Shown here in pieces: positions 21,925 to 36,900 of a stretch of 64,000 bases of DNA. Position 1 is the stretch's first letter. Every line of letters begins with the position of its first letter. Under the pieces are notes generated by a model. The model saw nothing but the letters and a program-made list of their open reading frames with translations. It did not search any database and was not told the DNA's origin. The DNA lies in the NCBI GenBank assembly GCA_947561715.1, contig OX387205.1, positions 1,245,001 to 1,309,000 of the forward strand, given 5' to 3'. This DNA comes from Ascidia mentula (Eukaryota > Chordata > Ascidiacea > Phlebobranchia > Ascidiidae). The translations under genes were made by a program, and so were the position numbers.

Positions 21925-24900
21925 TTAAATCGCTGTGTGCGTGACCGTCCTTGTATTATTTGGTTGTTTAACGTTGGCAGAGACGAGACCCATGTACTCT
22001 GGATTCTCAATGGCAGCATGGAAAGGGTTTTCAACAGAATCATCGGACGATGCCGACCACTTGTGGTTGCTCTGGTTGTGTTTAGCCGATTTAGTCGGTC
22101 GTGAAACTCCGTTTTTTTGTTTATGGCGGTTGTGGATTTCATCGTTTTCGTCAAATGACGACTGTGTTGAAGCTTTTCGGTTGCCACGGTTTCCGGTGTT
22201 TCCCCTAGAAAGCAGCGACTGGCTGTCCTCCCCGATGCCACTGTCTGTCGCCATGTACTCGGCATTTTCAAAAAATGTTGGGGTGAGACTCTCTCCTTCA
22301 ATGGTGTTAACGTAATCGACCTCCAATTGACCACCTTTGCATGCTGAGAGCTGCTCGTAGTCAGAGTTTTGGGGTGGTTGGTTCAGGGAGTCTGTGTGCA
22401 TGTAGGATTGGTTGGCCAATGATGAGGTCGGTGACTGAGGGCCTTCGAGATCAAGGTAAACTGTCAGCGAAATAAAAAACAGCAAAATGTTTGTCACCAT
22501 GCAGGAAACTATAGGAGGCACATACAGCATGCAGATTCAATCACCACAAGAAACATGCAAAGTAATCACCATCAGGAATGCTCTTTTTCAAACGTAACAA
22601 ACCTTTTGTAGTAAGTACGGTTGCAGCTATTGTTATTAATTATTGCAGCTATGTTTGCATTGTGTTTAAGTTAATAAAGCACTATTACCAGGCTTATAGA
22701 ACTTGTTTTTAGAAGCTATGCTTGGCCAAAAAAATTTTAAACCAACCAAAGCCATCTATAGCTCTGCCAACCATTGCAAGTTTTTCATAACTTAATTATT
22801 TTTAAGCTTAAACTCCACTAGTTCGTGCACAGACGCCTCTACTGCTTTTCAAAAAAAGCACCGGATGTTATTTTTACACCTAGAATCAGTGTTGCATTAA
22901 AAGCTAGTGTTAGCAACGCCTCCATTTTGAAGTTGGGTTACCAGTGTGGTTTAACTGGGATTCAGAAACCGACCTTTTGGTTTATTTGGTTCTGTTTCCT
23001 CTGGGGTTTGTCGAGGTTTATCTAAAGCAAGCAACTACTGATAATTTACATTCTACAACATTCAATTAACTAAAAGTGAAATCAACAAGTAGCTGTGGGA
23101 ATTGACACCAAGTAAATTATTATAGTAAATATCGGAAGAAAAATTGGACATTCACAATAGAAGGAATGGAAAATTATTTTTCCTCAAAGTATTCATAAAT
23201 TTACTTTTTACAGTCAAAGGGTTTATCAAAGGATTTTACAAAGAAACTTGTCTGGTTGAAACAATTCAAACAAATGAGTAAATTAAACCATAAGGATTGC
23301 ACAGAACTAAGTAACTGTAGATCAGATCAAGCTGTAATCACCAATTTTTTTCTTGTGCATTAAAATTTAAAAAAATCAACCATTCTGTATCAACAAATGC
23401 CCACAGAGAAATATGTAGCAAGTGCATCCATGCAAAAGAAGTTTTTCAGCAAGTAACTCTACACGCACTTCCATTTAAAGTAAAAACATTTTACAAAAAT
23501 AAATGCAAACCATCCAGAAACACCTGAAATGAAAACCTCATTACCAAAATAAAGAGCATACAAAATACCTGGAATCTTTTTGCTAGGAGTGGGAATAAGG
23601 TATTCCTCATTATCTAAGAGAAATGTACCGTCATGCTCGTGAATCCGATTACAGTCACTGAGTGCTTCCGAAACTGCATTAACCATTTAACTACTCTTAA
23701 TACCGCCATCCTCATACATGGGTTGCAAGACACAGTGTGGCAATTTCCTAACATTTCATCTCGTATTAACATTAGAATGATTAACTATGTTTTCACAGAT
23801 AAGGATAAAATGTCCGTGTGGTTTATTTTCAGGTTAGAATATTTTTGTAAATGTTCAATGAAAAATATTATGTCGTTAAAACTTGAAATGAGGGTGACGG
23901 TATTTTACAAGGTGGAAAAACAATTCTATGTTCAGCTACTCTACCACCGTTCTACATGAGAAATACTACACACTACAAACACACCATACTGGATTTAATG
24001 TGGATGCATTTGAGTGACTGATTTAGTCAAAAACATATACATCGTAGGTCTATATAATTTTTACCAGTGATTTCCAACCTGGGGTATGCAGAAACACATG
24101 GGGTCCTTAGAATGTTTTAAGTACAGCCTTCCCATTAAAATTTGCATAATTTTCATTCTTTTGCCACGTTTTTTGGTGTTTTTTGTATTTAAAAAAAATT
24201 ACCACTTTGTTCATCACATGACTTTCAAATAAATTTCATGCGGGGGTCGAAGGTTTTTAAAGATTTTATTAAAAAGTTTCTTGATTATTAAAAGGTTGGG
24301 AACCACTGATCTAAAACTGGAAACATGTAAATAAAATGGCAGGAAAATGTTTAAAACGTCAATGCCCCAACATTTTACTTTCAGCCATTATCACCTTTTT
24401 TAAAATCAGTATTTGTAAAAAAAATGGTAAGTGAACGATTGGAATGTTTGAGACATAAAACATAACAACATTTTTCTGCCATTTTCTTAGTGCAAGTTTT
24501 AAGAAAGTCATATAATGGAACCTACATAGATGTTTTCGGGTCGTTGGATCTTCCGTGTAACGTTGAGTTTCCTCAGAATCTTTTCTGTTTACCAAAGTTT
24601 CATCTAAAAAAAGAAGAAGTTTTAACAAGCCAGGAAAACATGGGTGTGACGAGATGTAATTAACAATGAAAGAAAATTTTATCCAGAAGTTTTATTTGTC
24701 ATGGTATTAGTTGTGAGCACTTACAACTGAAAAGAAAACAACTATTTCAACTGTAAAGTACCTAGTGTTGCACTGAACCAGCTTTAAAACTAGCAGGCTG
24801 CAACTATGTTATCATGATCGGTTCATTTCATTTGCCAATATTTTTTTTCTCAATTAGTTTTAATTGAAACCTGTTGTTGCGGCTGATTTGTTAGCGTGCC

Positions 24901-27900
24901 CTGCCTCGGAGAAAACGTCGTCCGGATCCAAACTCGGACTGATCGGCTCCTCCCCTTCCGGAATCCGACCCATTCCATTGCTCGAGGATGAAATTGATTG
25001 GGAGAAATTGGCAGAGGGGGTGTTTCGCGAGAAGAGACGCTCTCCTCGAGGTCTCTCAGAAAATGAAGTTTCCTGCATGTTGCTCAAAGCTGGTTGGTTT
25101 TCGTATTCAGGTTTCTGGAATATAAATAAAAGCACGTTGTGGATAGTCGTCGATGGATGCAAACCACAAGAAAAGCAAACCACCCAAAAACTTCAATCAC
25201 AATGTTGAGTAAATAATTCCATGTAGAGAAAAATGTGAATAAAATTTAAGGTGGAACGGAGAGGTAATAAAGAATATTGGAATATATATCAACTTTTTCC
25301 TCTATGGAATAAGAACAGAATTTTAAAATTCACCACTGTAGGTTTACATGCAAAAATTAGGCATTTCTTTCCTTAGTCAGTTTCCTTTAAGTTTTTACAT
25401 CTCATCGGCAATAACTAATTACACAATAGATGTATATTTGTAGTGGCCACTGCTAGTTCCTATTTTTAACTACAGCTTTCTAAAATCAGCAGTCAATGGC
25501 ATTTCTCTAACAACTATAAGCCCCAAAAAGATGAATACAGAATATGGAAGAAAAGAATTAAGCAAAACTAAAAGGAAACTGGCTGATCCTTTAATGATTT
25601 CCTATCAGCAATTATTTCCACCAGGCCAGAATTTCTCCTAAACCGAAACGCCCAGGGCTTAGATAAAATGTTCATCATTTAAATGTGGCTCAGTTAGAAA
25701 GTATAGGAAGCAAGGAACATATCATGTGCCCTTCTCGTGTGACAGACAATAGTGTTGCACAACCCCGTATCTTGTAACACAGGAAGGATATTCTGCTCAT
25801 AAATTGACCCAAGTAATTGCCGTGCTATTTAGGTACTCATTAAATGACATATTTGCGGATACGTGTTACATCATAATGGGCTTTATGGAATGACAGTGAA
25901 ACATGATTTTGAAGTCAAAGTGGAAACCATGCGGAAGCAACATGCACCATTACTGAATATTTCATAATTTCATTTATAAATAAAGAAATGTTTTCGTGTT
26001 AAACATCTTGCTCTTGAGAATTACTTCATTGAAAGGTTGTTTGTTGAATGCAAATTAAAATTTTTCTATTGGGACTTTCACATGATTTTCTAAACTACAA
26101 CTAGGGAAAGTAAAAATTTAAGACAATTATTGATTGGCGTGTAATGGCCCTGCAGGCAAGAAAGCTGGGTGAATTGGGTGCAAGATATGTGGTTTCAGAT
26201 TAGTTTTAAGCGAAGCCAAATCATACAAAAACCACCAGATTAAGTTGGAAGCAGCATAATCACTATGCATTCAACTCACTGATGTTTCAACACCATCATC
26301 TGATGAAGAATTTAACGCAGACATTGGAGTATATTTGTTGTCTCTCTGGGGTAAGAAATAAAACAAGCGTGCAAGAGTTGAACACATGTGTCAAAAAATG
26401 AAGTGATCACAACATAAAAATCAAAATATTTTGCCACCATTATTCGCTTTTAATAAACAGAAGGATAGAAGAAAGGCATTTTAAAAAAAAACTAACAAAC
26501 TAAGGTCATGATGCGTTCGTCTAAATGTTGGTTTTTAGTGGTCGGATGCTGTGAGCACTAAACTTTCTGGTAGTCAGGATTAAAGGTTGAATAATATTTT
26601 TAACTTTAAAAGGGACTCTTTCTCATTTGAACTAACTATGTAAAATATATCAGCCATGCATTTCAGAAACAATTAAAAAAAAACTTGGCAACTGAGTGGA
26701 AAAAAAAATTCAATTTCAGTAAAAAATTTTCATAATTACCTTTCCGATGACATTATCCCGAAGCAGATACTGGTCTGGTTCATCAGCCAACATGCTACCG
26801 TCATCTCCTCGTTCTTCTGCTAATAATTGTTGGAAAAACTGCATTTCATCTGTCGGGCTGGGACTGGTAATGCAAGATCCATCAACCGTCTGTAATATTA
26901 ACATTGTTGGCAGTTTTACAACATAGAACTTAATAATCTGTTCTTCTGGCACATAAAATTTTTTATTTTTTTATATGTGCCAGAAGAACAGATTATTAAG
27001 CTACAATATGCCTGGCAGCAACAAAAACAATATATTTACGACATAGAGTTGAACAGAGAAGTTCTACAACAACTTGTGTCAACTTGTTTTGAAGCTCAGC
27101 AATGACATTATTATAAATATTTAATGTTCAATTGCATTAACTATACATGCATGCTACATTGTATAACATTGACTTTTCATAGGATTTGCATGTCTAATTT
27201 GTGGCACGGGTACATGCAAAGATTAGCAACATGTTATAACTCATTAAGGGATGTTTTAGCAGTAACCAAAATATGGTCACGTTCATAGGTCAGATACGAC
27301 CAGTATGGAAATTTTTAGTGCTGGGGGAAATGGAAATTACACCAACACATGAACTTAGCAGCAAATTAATACAAGAACATGTGACATGTCTCAAGCAATA
27401 GCTGTTTGAACACTGCAGTAAAGACACATTTGGAAAACAAATTTTTTTTAAACCTTACTGGTAAATATTTAAACCATGTAAATAGCTTTCACACAAGACA
27501 CAGAAATGACAGTGGTAAGCAAGTGGCCTTTTTTACTGTTCCAAGCCATTTTCTTACTAGCAGTAATAATGCAAGCAAAAGTGTTAGCATAATTTAGGTA
27601 CTTCACAGTTACATACAATATAACATACCTTCATTACAACAAATCTACTTGGGTCTTTTGACATGGCCGTGAACTCTTTCACAAGCTCTCCGAAATTGGG
27701 ACGGCAAAGTCTGTCCACCATCCAACCTTAATACAAATGAATCAACATTAGGGACACATACAACTTTAACCAGTTGTTAATTTAAATAATATTGCCAGTT
27801 TGAAATTCTTATCTTAAAAAACAGGATACTTTCGACAGTAAGTTGTTGTTGCGTTTAAAATAAAACAATACTAATAATGCTTTTAATGAAATACAACTTA

Positions 27901-30900
27901 TTTTTCATTACAACAAATTTTACTGTTTGCTCCAGAACCTAATACACAAATTAATAAACATACGTTTTCAAAACCCAATTCTATTTTAGTGTATTCAATA
28001 AATTTGTTTTTAAAATTGAGATATTTTGTAAAAGATCCAAGTCCACACTTTGGCAAACAAAGGTAGGTTTACGACACAATCCCACACAATGACACCACCC
28101 ACGATCACACAACAGTAAAATCCAAGGCCATATTCCGGTTCATTTCAGAAGAAAAGTAACAGAAAAAAGGGGGTAGACAGACAAGCGCCAGATCTCACTT
28201 ATTGGATTCGATTTCAACCAAACGTAGCTTTATGAAATGGTTTTGTGGTCTTTCTAGGGCTTGTCATAGTTTTTAATGCAATGGCCATCTTCTCATTGCT
28301 AAGTTAGCAGTGCTAAGTAGGTGATACCACAAAGCGTGAAATGTTAATTACTTCCCCGACATTCTTTTACGGTTGACCGAATGCGGTCGGTGGAATCAGT
28401 TTCCAAATATGCAGACAGTTGAAAATGTTACAGACTTAAATTCAATTTGTATGAATGCCTTTAAAGCTGAAAAACCCTGGAGATTACAACACAACCAGCT
28501 AGTATTCATAAATACTTTGGATTGGGTTGAATTTTTTTTTTAAATTAGTTTCAATATTTTTCATGTTTACCAATTTACAGGTGTTAATCTCAATTAAGGC
28601 ATTCCTTCTTAAAGTATTTGTTTTATAAATCAACTTGGATTGACTAAACCTTTTAATTCAGAAAAATTTAACAGTTGCAACACTGGGCAGTACATTAATT
28701 CCTGCACTACCATATTTCATGACAATTTCACATATGGTAATGTTTACTAAACACAACCTACATTTAATGAGTATCATGTAGATATCAATAGTTGCTGATG
28801 GAGGCTGTGGGAGTCGTTCACCTCTACCGAGTAGCGACAGCATATCCACTGCACGAACACCCTGTGAGACAAAACAACGACGATGATGTCACTCAAAACA
28901 AGGTCCTTAGTTTATGTTGAAAGTGGACACAATGTGTTAACAATGACAACAAACCTCAAGCATAATATCAATATTTTGTGAAGGTAGTGTAGGAATATAA
29001 ACAAAGTACATATATATGTATATAGTTTATAAACCAAATATGATTAGTTCTTTAAATTTAAAAAAAACAAGATTTTGAGTAGAATCTGTAAATATGCAGA
29101 AAAGCAAAAACGCATGTTTTGTGTATTTTATAATACAGTGGGTATTATGCAAATGAAATTTTCCATTTCTTTCCCAGCTCCTTCATTCAAGGGAATTTTA
29201 CTGGCACTGTTGTTGGCAATATGCAAATTAGCCATAGACACCAGTAGCACAGTTCAGTCAGTACGTTTGCAGAGGAAGCAGTTTCACATTTACTCAAACG
29301 ACTGTAAAACAAACTCACGTCATATGGACGCCCACCAAGTGTCAGTAGTTCCCAGCAGGTGACACCAAAAGCCCAAACATCTGAGAGGTGTGAGAAGGTC
29401 CTTTCCGTGATGCATTCGATCGCGAGCCACTTAATTGGCAGCTGAATGGGAAGTGAGGAAAGTTATTGAATCGCCTGCTGTGTTGCCTCACGTAAGTAGA
29501 GGTCAAATAGGAAAAGCTCAAGGTACGTTTACACATATGGAAACACTTTGGCGAGTACTTGAGTTCACAAGCAACATTTTAACAAACAAACCAGTGTCCA
29601 GAATATATATTCAAAATGCATGGGCAATTTCAGACAAAACTAAGTCTAAAACCACTTGGTTATTACTGACAGCGTCACACATTCCACAAGAATTTAACCA
29701 CACAAATGAGCTTACTTTTCCTCCCTCTGCATGGTAAATATCTTCTTTGTCCGTCAGCATTTTCGCCAAACCAAAGTCTGTTATTTTCACGTGGTTTGGG
29801 GTTTTCACAAGAACGTTTCTGGCAGCAAGATCGCGATGGACGAGGTGTTTTTCAGCCAAATAATTCATACCCTGGATATAAAATACACTTGTATTTAATT
29901 GTTCATGTTCTATTGTGGAATGTACTACAAGTATTGAAATGTTTTATGTTTGATGCTTGAATGTTGCATACTTATGAACAAGCAATGAGCTAATAATAAA
30001 ATCTTAGATTATTGGACAAATACTAACGAAATAGGTCAACCAAAGTTGTCAAATTTAAAAGAAAGGAAAACATTTTAAACAAATAAGAAAGCTGGTGCAG
30101 GAATTCACCTTTGCAATCTGAGTAGACCAACTGAGCACTTGCCCAGCATGTATAGTTTCCTGGTTTCTCGTGTTGCGAACATACTCCAGTAAACTTCCAA
30201 GCGGCATCAGCTGTGTAATGAGAGACACCTGTTCTGTCATGCATATACCCAGCAGACGGACAAGGTAGATGCAATCTACTGATGCCATCATGTAGGCTTC
30301 CTACAAACAAACAGTTGAATAAATTGAATTTGTTTGTGTATTAAAATATAATAGAAACGAAGCTGGATCTACAAGTAGCCTGGCAGGGCTATCGAGCAGG
30401 CACTGTATTGTAATCAGTTTGGAACAAAATATCTACTAAGCTATCTGCATGAAAATTGTTTTGAACCTTACACAAAAAAACTAAATAATCTAGTTAAAAA
30501 TGGCTTAATGACACAACACTTAATAAATAAAATTGAACCACTCCAACCATTGGTTTGAGTTACTTATAAGGTCTCTGGTTTCCAAAAATAAAAAATTTTA
30601 TAAAGATTATACTGTTTTTTATTCCAATATCTATTTTCGTGGCAGATCATTTATTAAATGAAAGGGTTTGTGTTTGTTATAAATTGTTTTGAGTTAACTT
30701 TTCATGGCATTTTTGTAGTTGGAACTTAATTTATACTGAGTTCTTTGGCAAAACTTTGCCAACTGTACAACACTGTTGACATGGTGCAAGAAAATGATTA
30801 GATTACAATGCATACATGTTGAAACATGCTTCATTGAAATAGGTCGAATCTACCATTTAGCATAATGGCTAGCCCCATACATGTCACTGTACCATCTTTT

Positions 30901-33900
30901 GTATAAGAACCAGACAAGAATTTAAATTTGTGTCTGAAACCTGTTATTGTGGAGCTTATAACGATTGTACCTTAAAGGCAATTTGCCTTTGTGAAGTAAA
31001 AGCACTTACGTCCATAATTTCGTTGTTGGCCGCTGCACTTATGTCCCCTGGAGTTTTCAAGGTCTTCAAAGCCACAGCAATTTTTATTTTCTCTCCCTAA
31101 AAGATTCAAGCAAATTTCTCAAATAAAAAGTATTTACCAAAACCAAGTTTTCAACAAAAACCAAGGTGTTTACCACACAGATGTGTGCAACATCATTTAG
31201 TACATAGTTATAAAACATTTGTTAATGAACAAAATACTTTGTAATTGATTCTGAAAATTATTTCTTATTCTGTTAAAAATGCTGTAATGACTTCCTTTAT
31301 ATCAAAATTTATGTCACAAAGATGGAAACCTTTATTTTTGCAGGCTAAAATCAGTTAGCTTTCTTACTCAAAACTTATATATATTTCACTTTAATATCTT
31401 TCAAGGCTGCTTGTGAAAAAAATTGTGCCGTTCAACCACTAACTATTCAAAGAAATTGTGCCAAATCCACTGCCCACATAGTATTTTCCAACAAAAATCA
31501 CAACATGTACCTGGATGTTGATTGGAGTCCAGATTGCTTTATGCACAGCTCCGAATGCTCCACTACCCAGCATCCGTCCTATTGCTAATTCATTCTCTTT
31601 AACAATCCTCAAATGGGCTTGGTTTGGACTTGCACCACTAGGGGTCAGCGGAGTGGCCTCGTTATCAATCATTCCTTGCTAAAGTTGAAAAACACAAAAT
31701 CTTTGTCAAAGGGAGGTTCAATTTTTGCTGACTTTAAACATTTTCTTTGAACTTAATGACAGATTGACAAAACTTGGGAGTGGAAACCATTAAGATAACA
31801 TATTATGTCTGAGTTAGACCCTTGAAAGATAAACTAGTTTACAACCGGCGTTGACATGCTCACACAAAAGGAGCTAATATGTTGTCTCCATTTTCGTGTT
31901 ACTAAAGCATCAAACACACAAAATATGGTAACATACGCTTACACAAATAAAGCTTTAAATATTTATGTTGTTTTTATTTAAAGCTATTATCATCATGATG
32001 TTGTTTGAAAAAGTGTCAGAACTAAAATAAATTGTAACATGTAACCGACCTCTCCAACCATGTTCTTTTCAATAGTTTTTTTCATTCTTTTTATCGTGTT
32101 CCGTTTCCGACATATCCAAATAATAATGGGGGTAAATATGATGAGTGCAGCTACCACAGAAACAACAGCGATAACAGTGTAATCCATGCTGGAAATGTAA
32201 ATGTCAGATTATCGACTTTTGCCACTGTTTTTTACAAACAACAAAGGCAATAATATAGGATTTTTACAAACAATAACCATAATTACTACCATTTAATTAA
32301 AATAATTCTACTCCATTAAATAAAAAAAATTTTTAATATCTACTTCCCAGTTAAAGTCTGTTGTGGGATTTGCCATGGAATAGGGAATAACTCCCACAAT
32401 AAGGTTACTAATGTTTTCATTGTTAGACGAGGTCAAAGCAATTACCATAAACAAAAAAATTAGGGGAAGTTGTTGTTTACACTCTGAGGGAGATTTTAAA
32501 ACTAATTATATTTCTCACAAAAAAAATCACATATAAAAGAAAGTATGTGTCGCACACAAAATGTTTTCAACAGATTTATAAGGAAAGTCACCCTGGTGGG
32601 AAGTAGCAATGTAAGTCTGATGTCCTATTGAACAAAGTACATCCATCTGAGCATTGGTTTTCGTCCGGCTTACAAATTTGACATTGTTGGCCGTGGAACT
32701 ACATAGGAAAAGGGTAAAATTAAACCTTTTTTATTTATATATTCCCCCACTACAAGCATATTCACTATTTTATACATTTTTGTGAGAGTTCTCCAAAAAA
32801 AGGTTTAAAAAATATTTAAATACCTTTGGTGAGATGCAATAATTATTTTTTAAATTTTAAAGCAATTACACAAGGTAAATTTACACATTTACCCAATTTT
32901 TCGGCACTTTAAAGTTTACGATGCTAGTATACCATTATCTAACAAACTAATTCTCAGAATATTTGTTCAAAATAAAACAAAATTAATTTTTCGTCACTTA
33001 CAGTGTAAATTTTGGTTTCTAGGTCAAGTGATTCATGGCATTTTGTGCAACCTAGAAGTCCAAGAAGATCCTCTGGTCCTTTACAACTGCAAAAAGTAAG
33101 GTTTGCAACTTTTAGTCAAAAGCTATGGAGAATTCAACAAAAAAAAATTGATTATGAAGTGAATCCCAAGAAATCGCAATTTGCGAAAAATTTGAAAAGA
33201 ATTAAAAAGAAATTTTGTAAACGAATGTATGTGAAAAACCTGACATTGAAATGAATAAATTTTTTAGCTGTATTGAATAATTTCATCATAGAAATACTCT
33301 ATGCAACAAATTTAATATTTAGTAAGAATTACCCTCCAATACAAGATGTGCTACATGGACTGCATGTGTTGTTCGTGTCCTGATAGTGAGTTATGGGACA
33401 AGCTGGAACACATTCCCCGTCCAATGTGAAGTGTTTGCACCTGAAAGGCAGAAAATTTTAGTTGTCTGAAGAAGTGGAAATGAATTTGAATATTTAATAT
33501 CACAAGTATAAAGTTAGTGTTTAAAACATGGTGATTATTAAATGCAACTAATGCTGTGTTGCACTTAAGTGTTTGACACCAAAACAGGATATTTAGTTGT
33601 GAATTATCTTGAAGAAAAATATTTGACAACAACTTGCCTTAATCAAAAACAATTGCGTAACAATGAAAAACATCCATAACAATAAATGAAAGCATGTTTA
33701 AAATGAGTGAAAATGGATGAAATTTCTTTCAATAAAAAACTCTTGATCTTGAAAGTGATCTTACTTAGTGCAGTTGTAAGGTGAAGGCCCGTGGCATGTT
33801 TTCGCGCATTGTTCATGGCAGGGAAGGCATTCCTTGTTATCAGATGGGTAGACTCTGTTCAAGTCAAAGAGAGAGACATTGTATAGTTAAGGTGATTTTT

Positions 33901-36900
33901 GCAACAATCACAAAGATTACAAACAGAGCAGTCTTGCAGAACGACCGTCAGTCCTTAACTTTTGCAAAAATGAGAAAGTGTTGAACACAAATTAAGGAGA
34001 AAAGTATTATTTTTTTGTCATGGAAAACTATAAAAAGTTTGGATCTAAATGTAAAAATTTGATAAAAACAACTTTAGTATAAAAACCAACCTAACTAGGA
34101 GGGAAATTCATTGCATTTAGTTCAAACCATTAATATATGCAAGTGGAGGAGGTTTATATAATCAAATCCTACTGCCTATTGTATGTAATGGAGTCCCTCA
34201 AAATTAATTAATGATAATCTTATCAATCTTTACCATGAGATCGAACACCAATGATAAATTAATCAACCTTTAACCATTTTTTCACACACGGCTAAGTAAG
34301 TGGCCACAGTCATGCATATGTAGAGCAACTCGTGGTAAATAACAAGATTTGTATCAATTATTTATGGTCACCGAACACTGGAAGTGAAAAAATGTAATCA
34401 GATAATTTCAAAAAACATGTTTTTATTATCAGGAGGGATAGAACGGGTTGGAATTGTTGGTCATTCACTGTGAAAACTTCCCAACACAAAAGTTTTTTGA
34501 CAGACTTTTCATTGCCAAGTTGGCGTGAACGTCTGCGTTTAACTTTCTTGAGTAAGATGACACCCTCAGGAAGGCCCATTGTCCCAGGAACAAAAGTGGG
34601 CAAAATTTTCAAGAAACGGGGATTTGAAAAACTTTTGCAAGAATCTTGCAATGTATCTAGCGCAAACAGTGGGGTGTGTTTTTAACAAAAACAACAGAAT
34701 AATTTCACAAATTGAAAGCCATGGTTTTCGAGATATAAGTATTCCACAACAACATTGGTAATAAATAAGGCTTCACATTCTATTTTGATTCTAGTAGATA
34801 TTCTACATTTAAAACAGAAACTTTGCTATAAAGCAATGCATAAAAGCCTAAGTTTCAATCACCAACAATAATTTTACACAGTTAAGTTTAAAACAACGCA
34901 TAGATTACCCTTTTCTGAAATCACATTCCTTGACGCACGTTGTTACGTTATGCCCGGGCATAACATATCCAGTTTGTGGGTCTGGTATCCATTTGCTTGT
35001 AAATTTTCCAGAACTGTTTGTTCGGTCGGCAAAATATTTACATTTTCTGCACTGTGTGTTCAGTTTCCCCCAACAACCCTGGTCGCAATCCTCATGGCAT
35101 GAGACTTGGAAGCAAAAAATGTAAACAGGTTAAAACAATGATTTTATTTAATATTCTGACCATACATTTACTCAAATTGAATTGAATGTTTAAATATTGT
35201 TTTTACATACCAGTGATACCAAAGTCTGCGAATTGTTAGCACAGTTTCACAGTTAAACCACAACCTGTCAGGTTTAAGAACCTCCAGATAAAAGCCAGTA
35301 TCTTACATTGCTAGGATGTTTTAACAGTTACAAACAAACATATTCAATATTGAACAAATAACATGCACACAAAAACATAGTTTAAGGCCATGCATGACAG
35401 GACAAAAAAAATAAAAACTTAACAGGTTAACAATATGCTTAAATTGCTGGCAGAGTAATTGATCTCAAAACAATACTTTATGGCAGGAAAAGGTTGGCAT
35501 CTGAAAGAGAATGTTTCAATACCTTTTTTACAGCGACTTTTCCCTCTATGTATGTAAGATTGACGGGAGTGAGCAAAAATATCAGTCCAGTTAACGGAGC
35601 TGGTTAAACACAATCGACGATTGTTGGTAAACAATGCATGACCTGGTTGACAACAAAAAACATGCAAACATAAAGAAAACAAAATAACAGAACACATGCG
35701 GCTACAACAAAAATAAGTTTAGAATGTTTGACAACAATTGCACATATTGATACCGGTTGGTTTATTGTAAAAATTGTAGGATTTACATTAACATTGTGTC
35801 ACTGAAAGTGTTATTTGTTTTCGAGCTTCACAACAACAACTTGGAAAACGAATTCCAACTCATACCGTTATTGAAAAATGCAACAAAGTAAAAATTATAT
35901 CTAAGCTTGATTGACATTATTTTGGGCATTTAATTGCTTTATTTCTGTACACTGCAGGTTTGTCATATTGATACTTTTTAAGCCTTGTACAATGTGTTAC
36001 CAAATGTACAAGATATGTGCTTCCAAATTTCATACAATTTCTGACAGAAATACACAAAACAAACTAGAAGTCGAATAGTTTTGATGTTGAAACATTATCT
36101 TATCGTATATCAAAGGATTATTATCCCTGATATCACAAAATCAGCTTCATGAAAGAACTTTTTTGCACTGTCCCTGGAAGATTAATACACGCTGCCAAGT
36201 TTCAAAGAAAGCACAATGCCACAATAGACGTATCTGTTGGCAGTACAATATATCTCTCTATCCTGTAGTTAGGTTTTATCTACATTTCAGTATGGTAGAA
36301 TTTCAAAATAAATTGTTACATTTTCTTGTAACCCTGGCACTTTCGGTTCACAAATTTAAACTGCACCGATATCATGAACACTTTCAATGGCATCTCAAAT
36401 AATTTTCACTTTGAAGATTTAACTTTCAGCCCAAGTTAACAACAAAACTGACATTTTTCCCAAATTTAACTGCTTGCTTTTCTGATGTCAAGAACAATTT
36501 AAATAAACAAAACTGAGAAACAAAAAACATGTAAATGAACAAAAAGCAAGACGAAACAAATGTGGACAAACTGAACGTAAGACAACGTAAGTTGCAACAA
36601 AAAGTCATCCGCTAACTCATCTCACCACAAGAGGAGGTTTTTTGGTTGTCAACAACCAAACTAGTTGTAGTAGAGTTAGTGATTTGTTGCCATTGGATTG
36701 TATCGGCATAACACAATAGCTTATTTCTGTCAATGTTTGCCACCCCTGTAACAAACAGTTAGTAACAACTCAGGTTCATGCAGCTTTTTGCCAGTCAGCA
36801 AACACTTTGTATGTTCAACAAAATATATTCCAATCCAAATGTTATTTTATTCTCAAAAATTTATTAATATGTTAGTGGGAGCGAAAAAGAATAAAAAAGT

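Noticed and set aside
21888..22334. Alternative frame antisense or shifted over the ErbB tail exon
   Set aside because: Shadow of the long final ErbB exon, which has clear phosphotyrosine motifs in its own frame.
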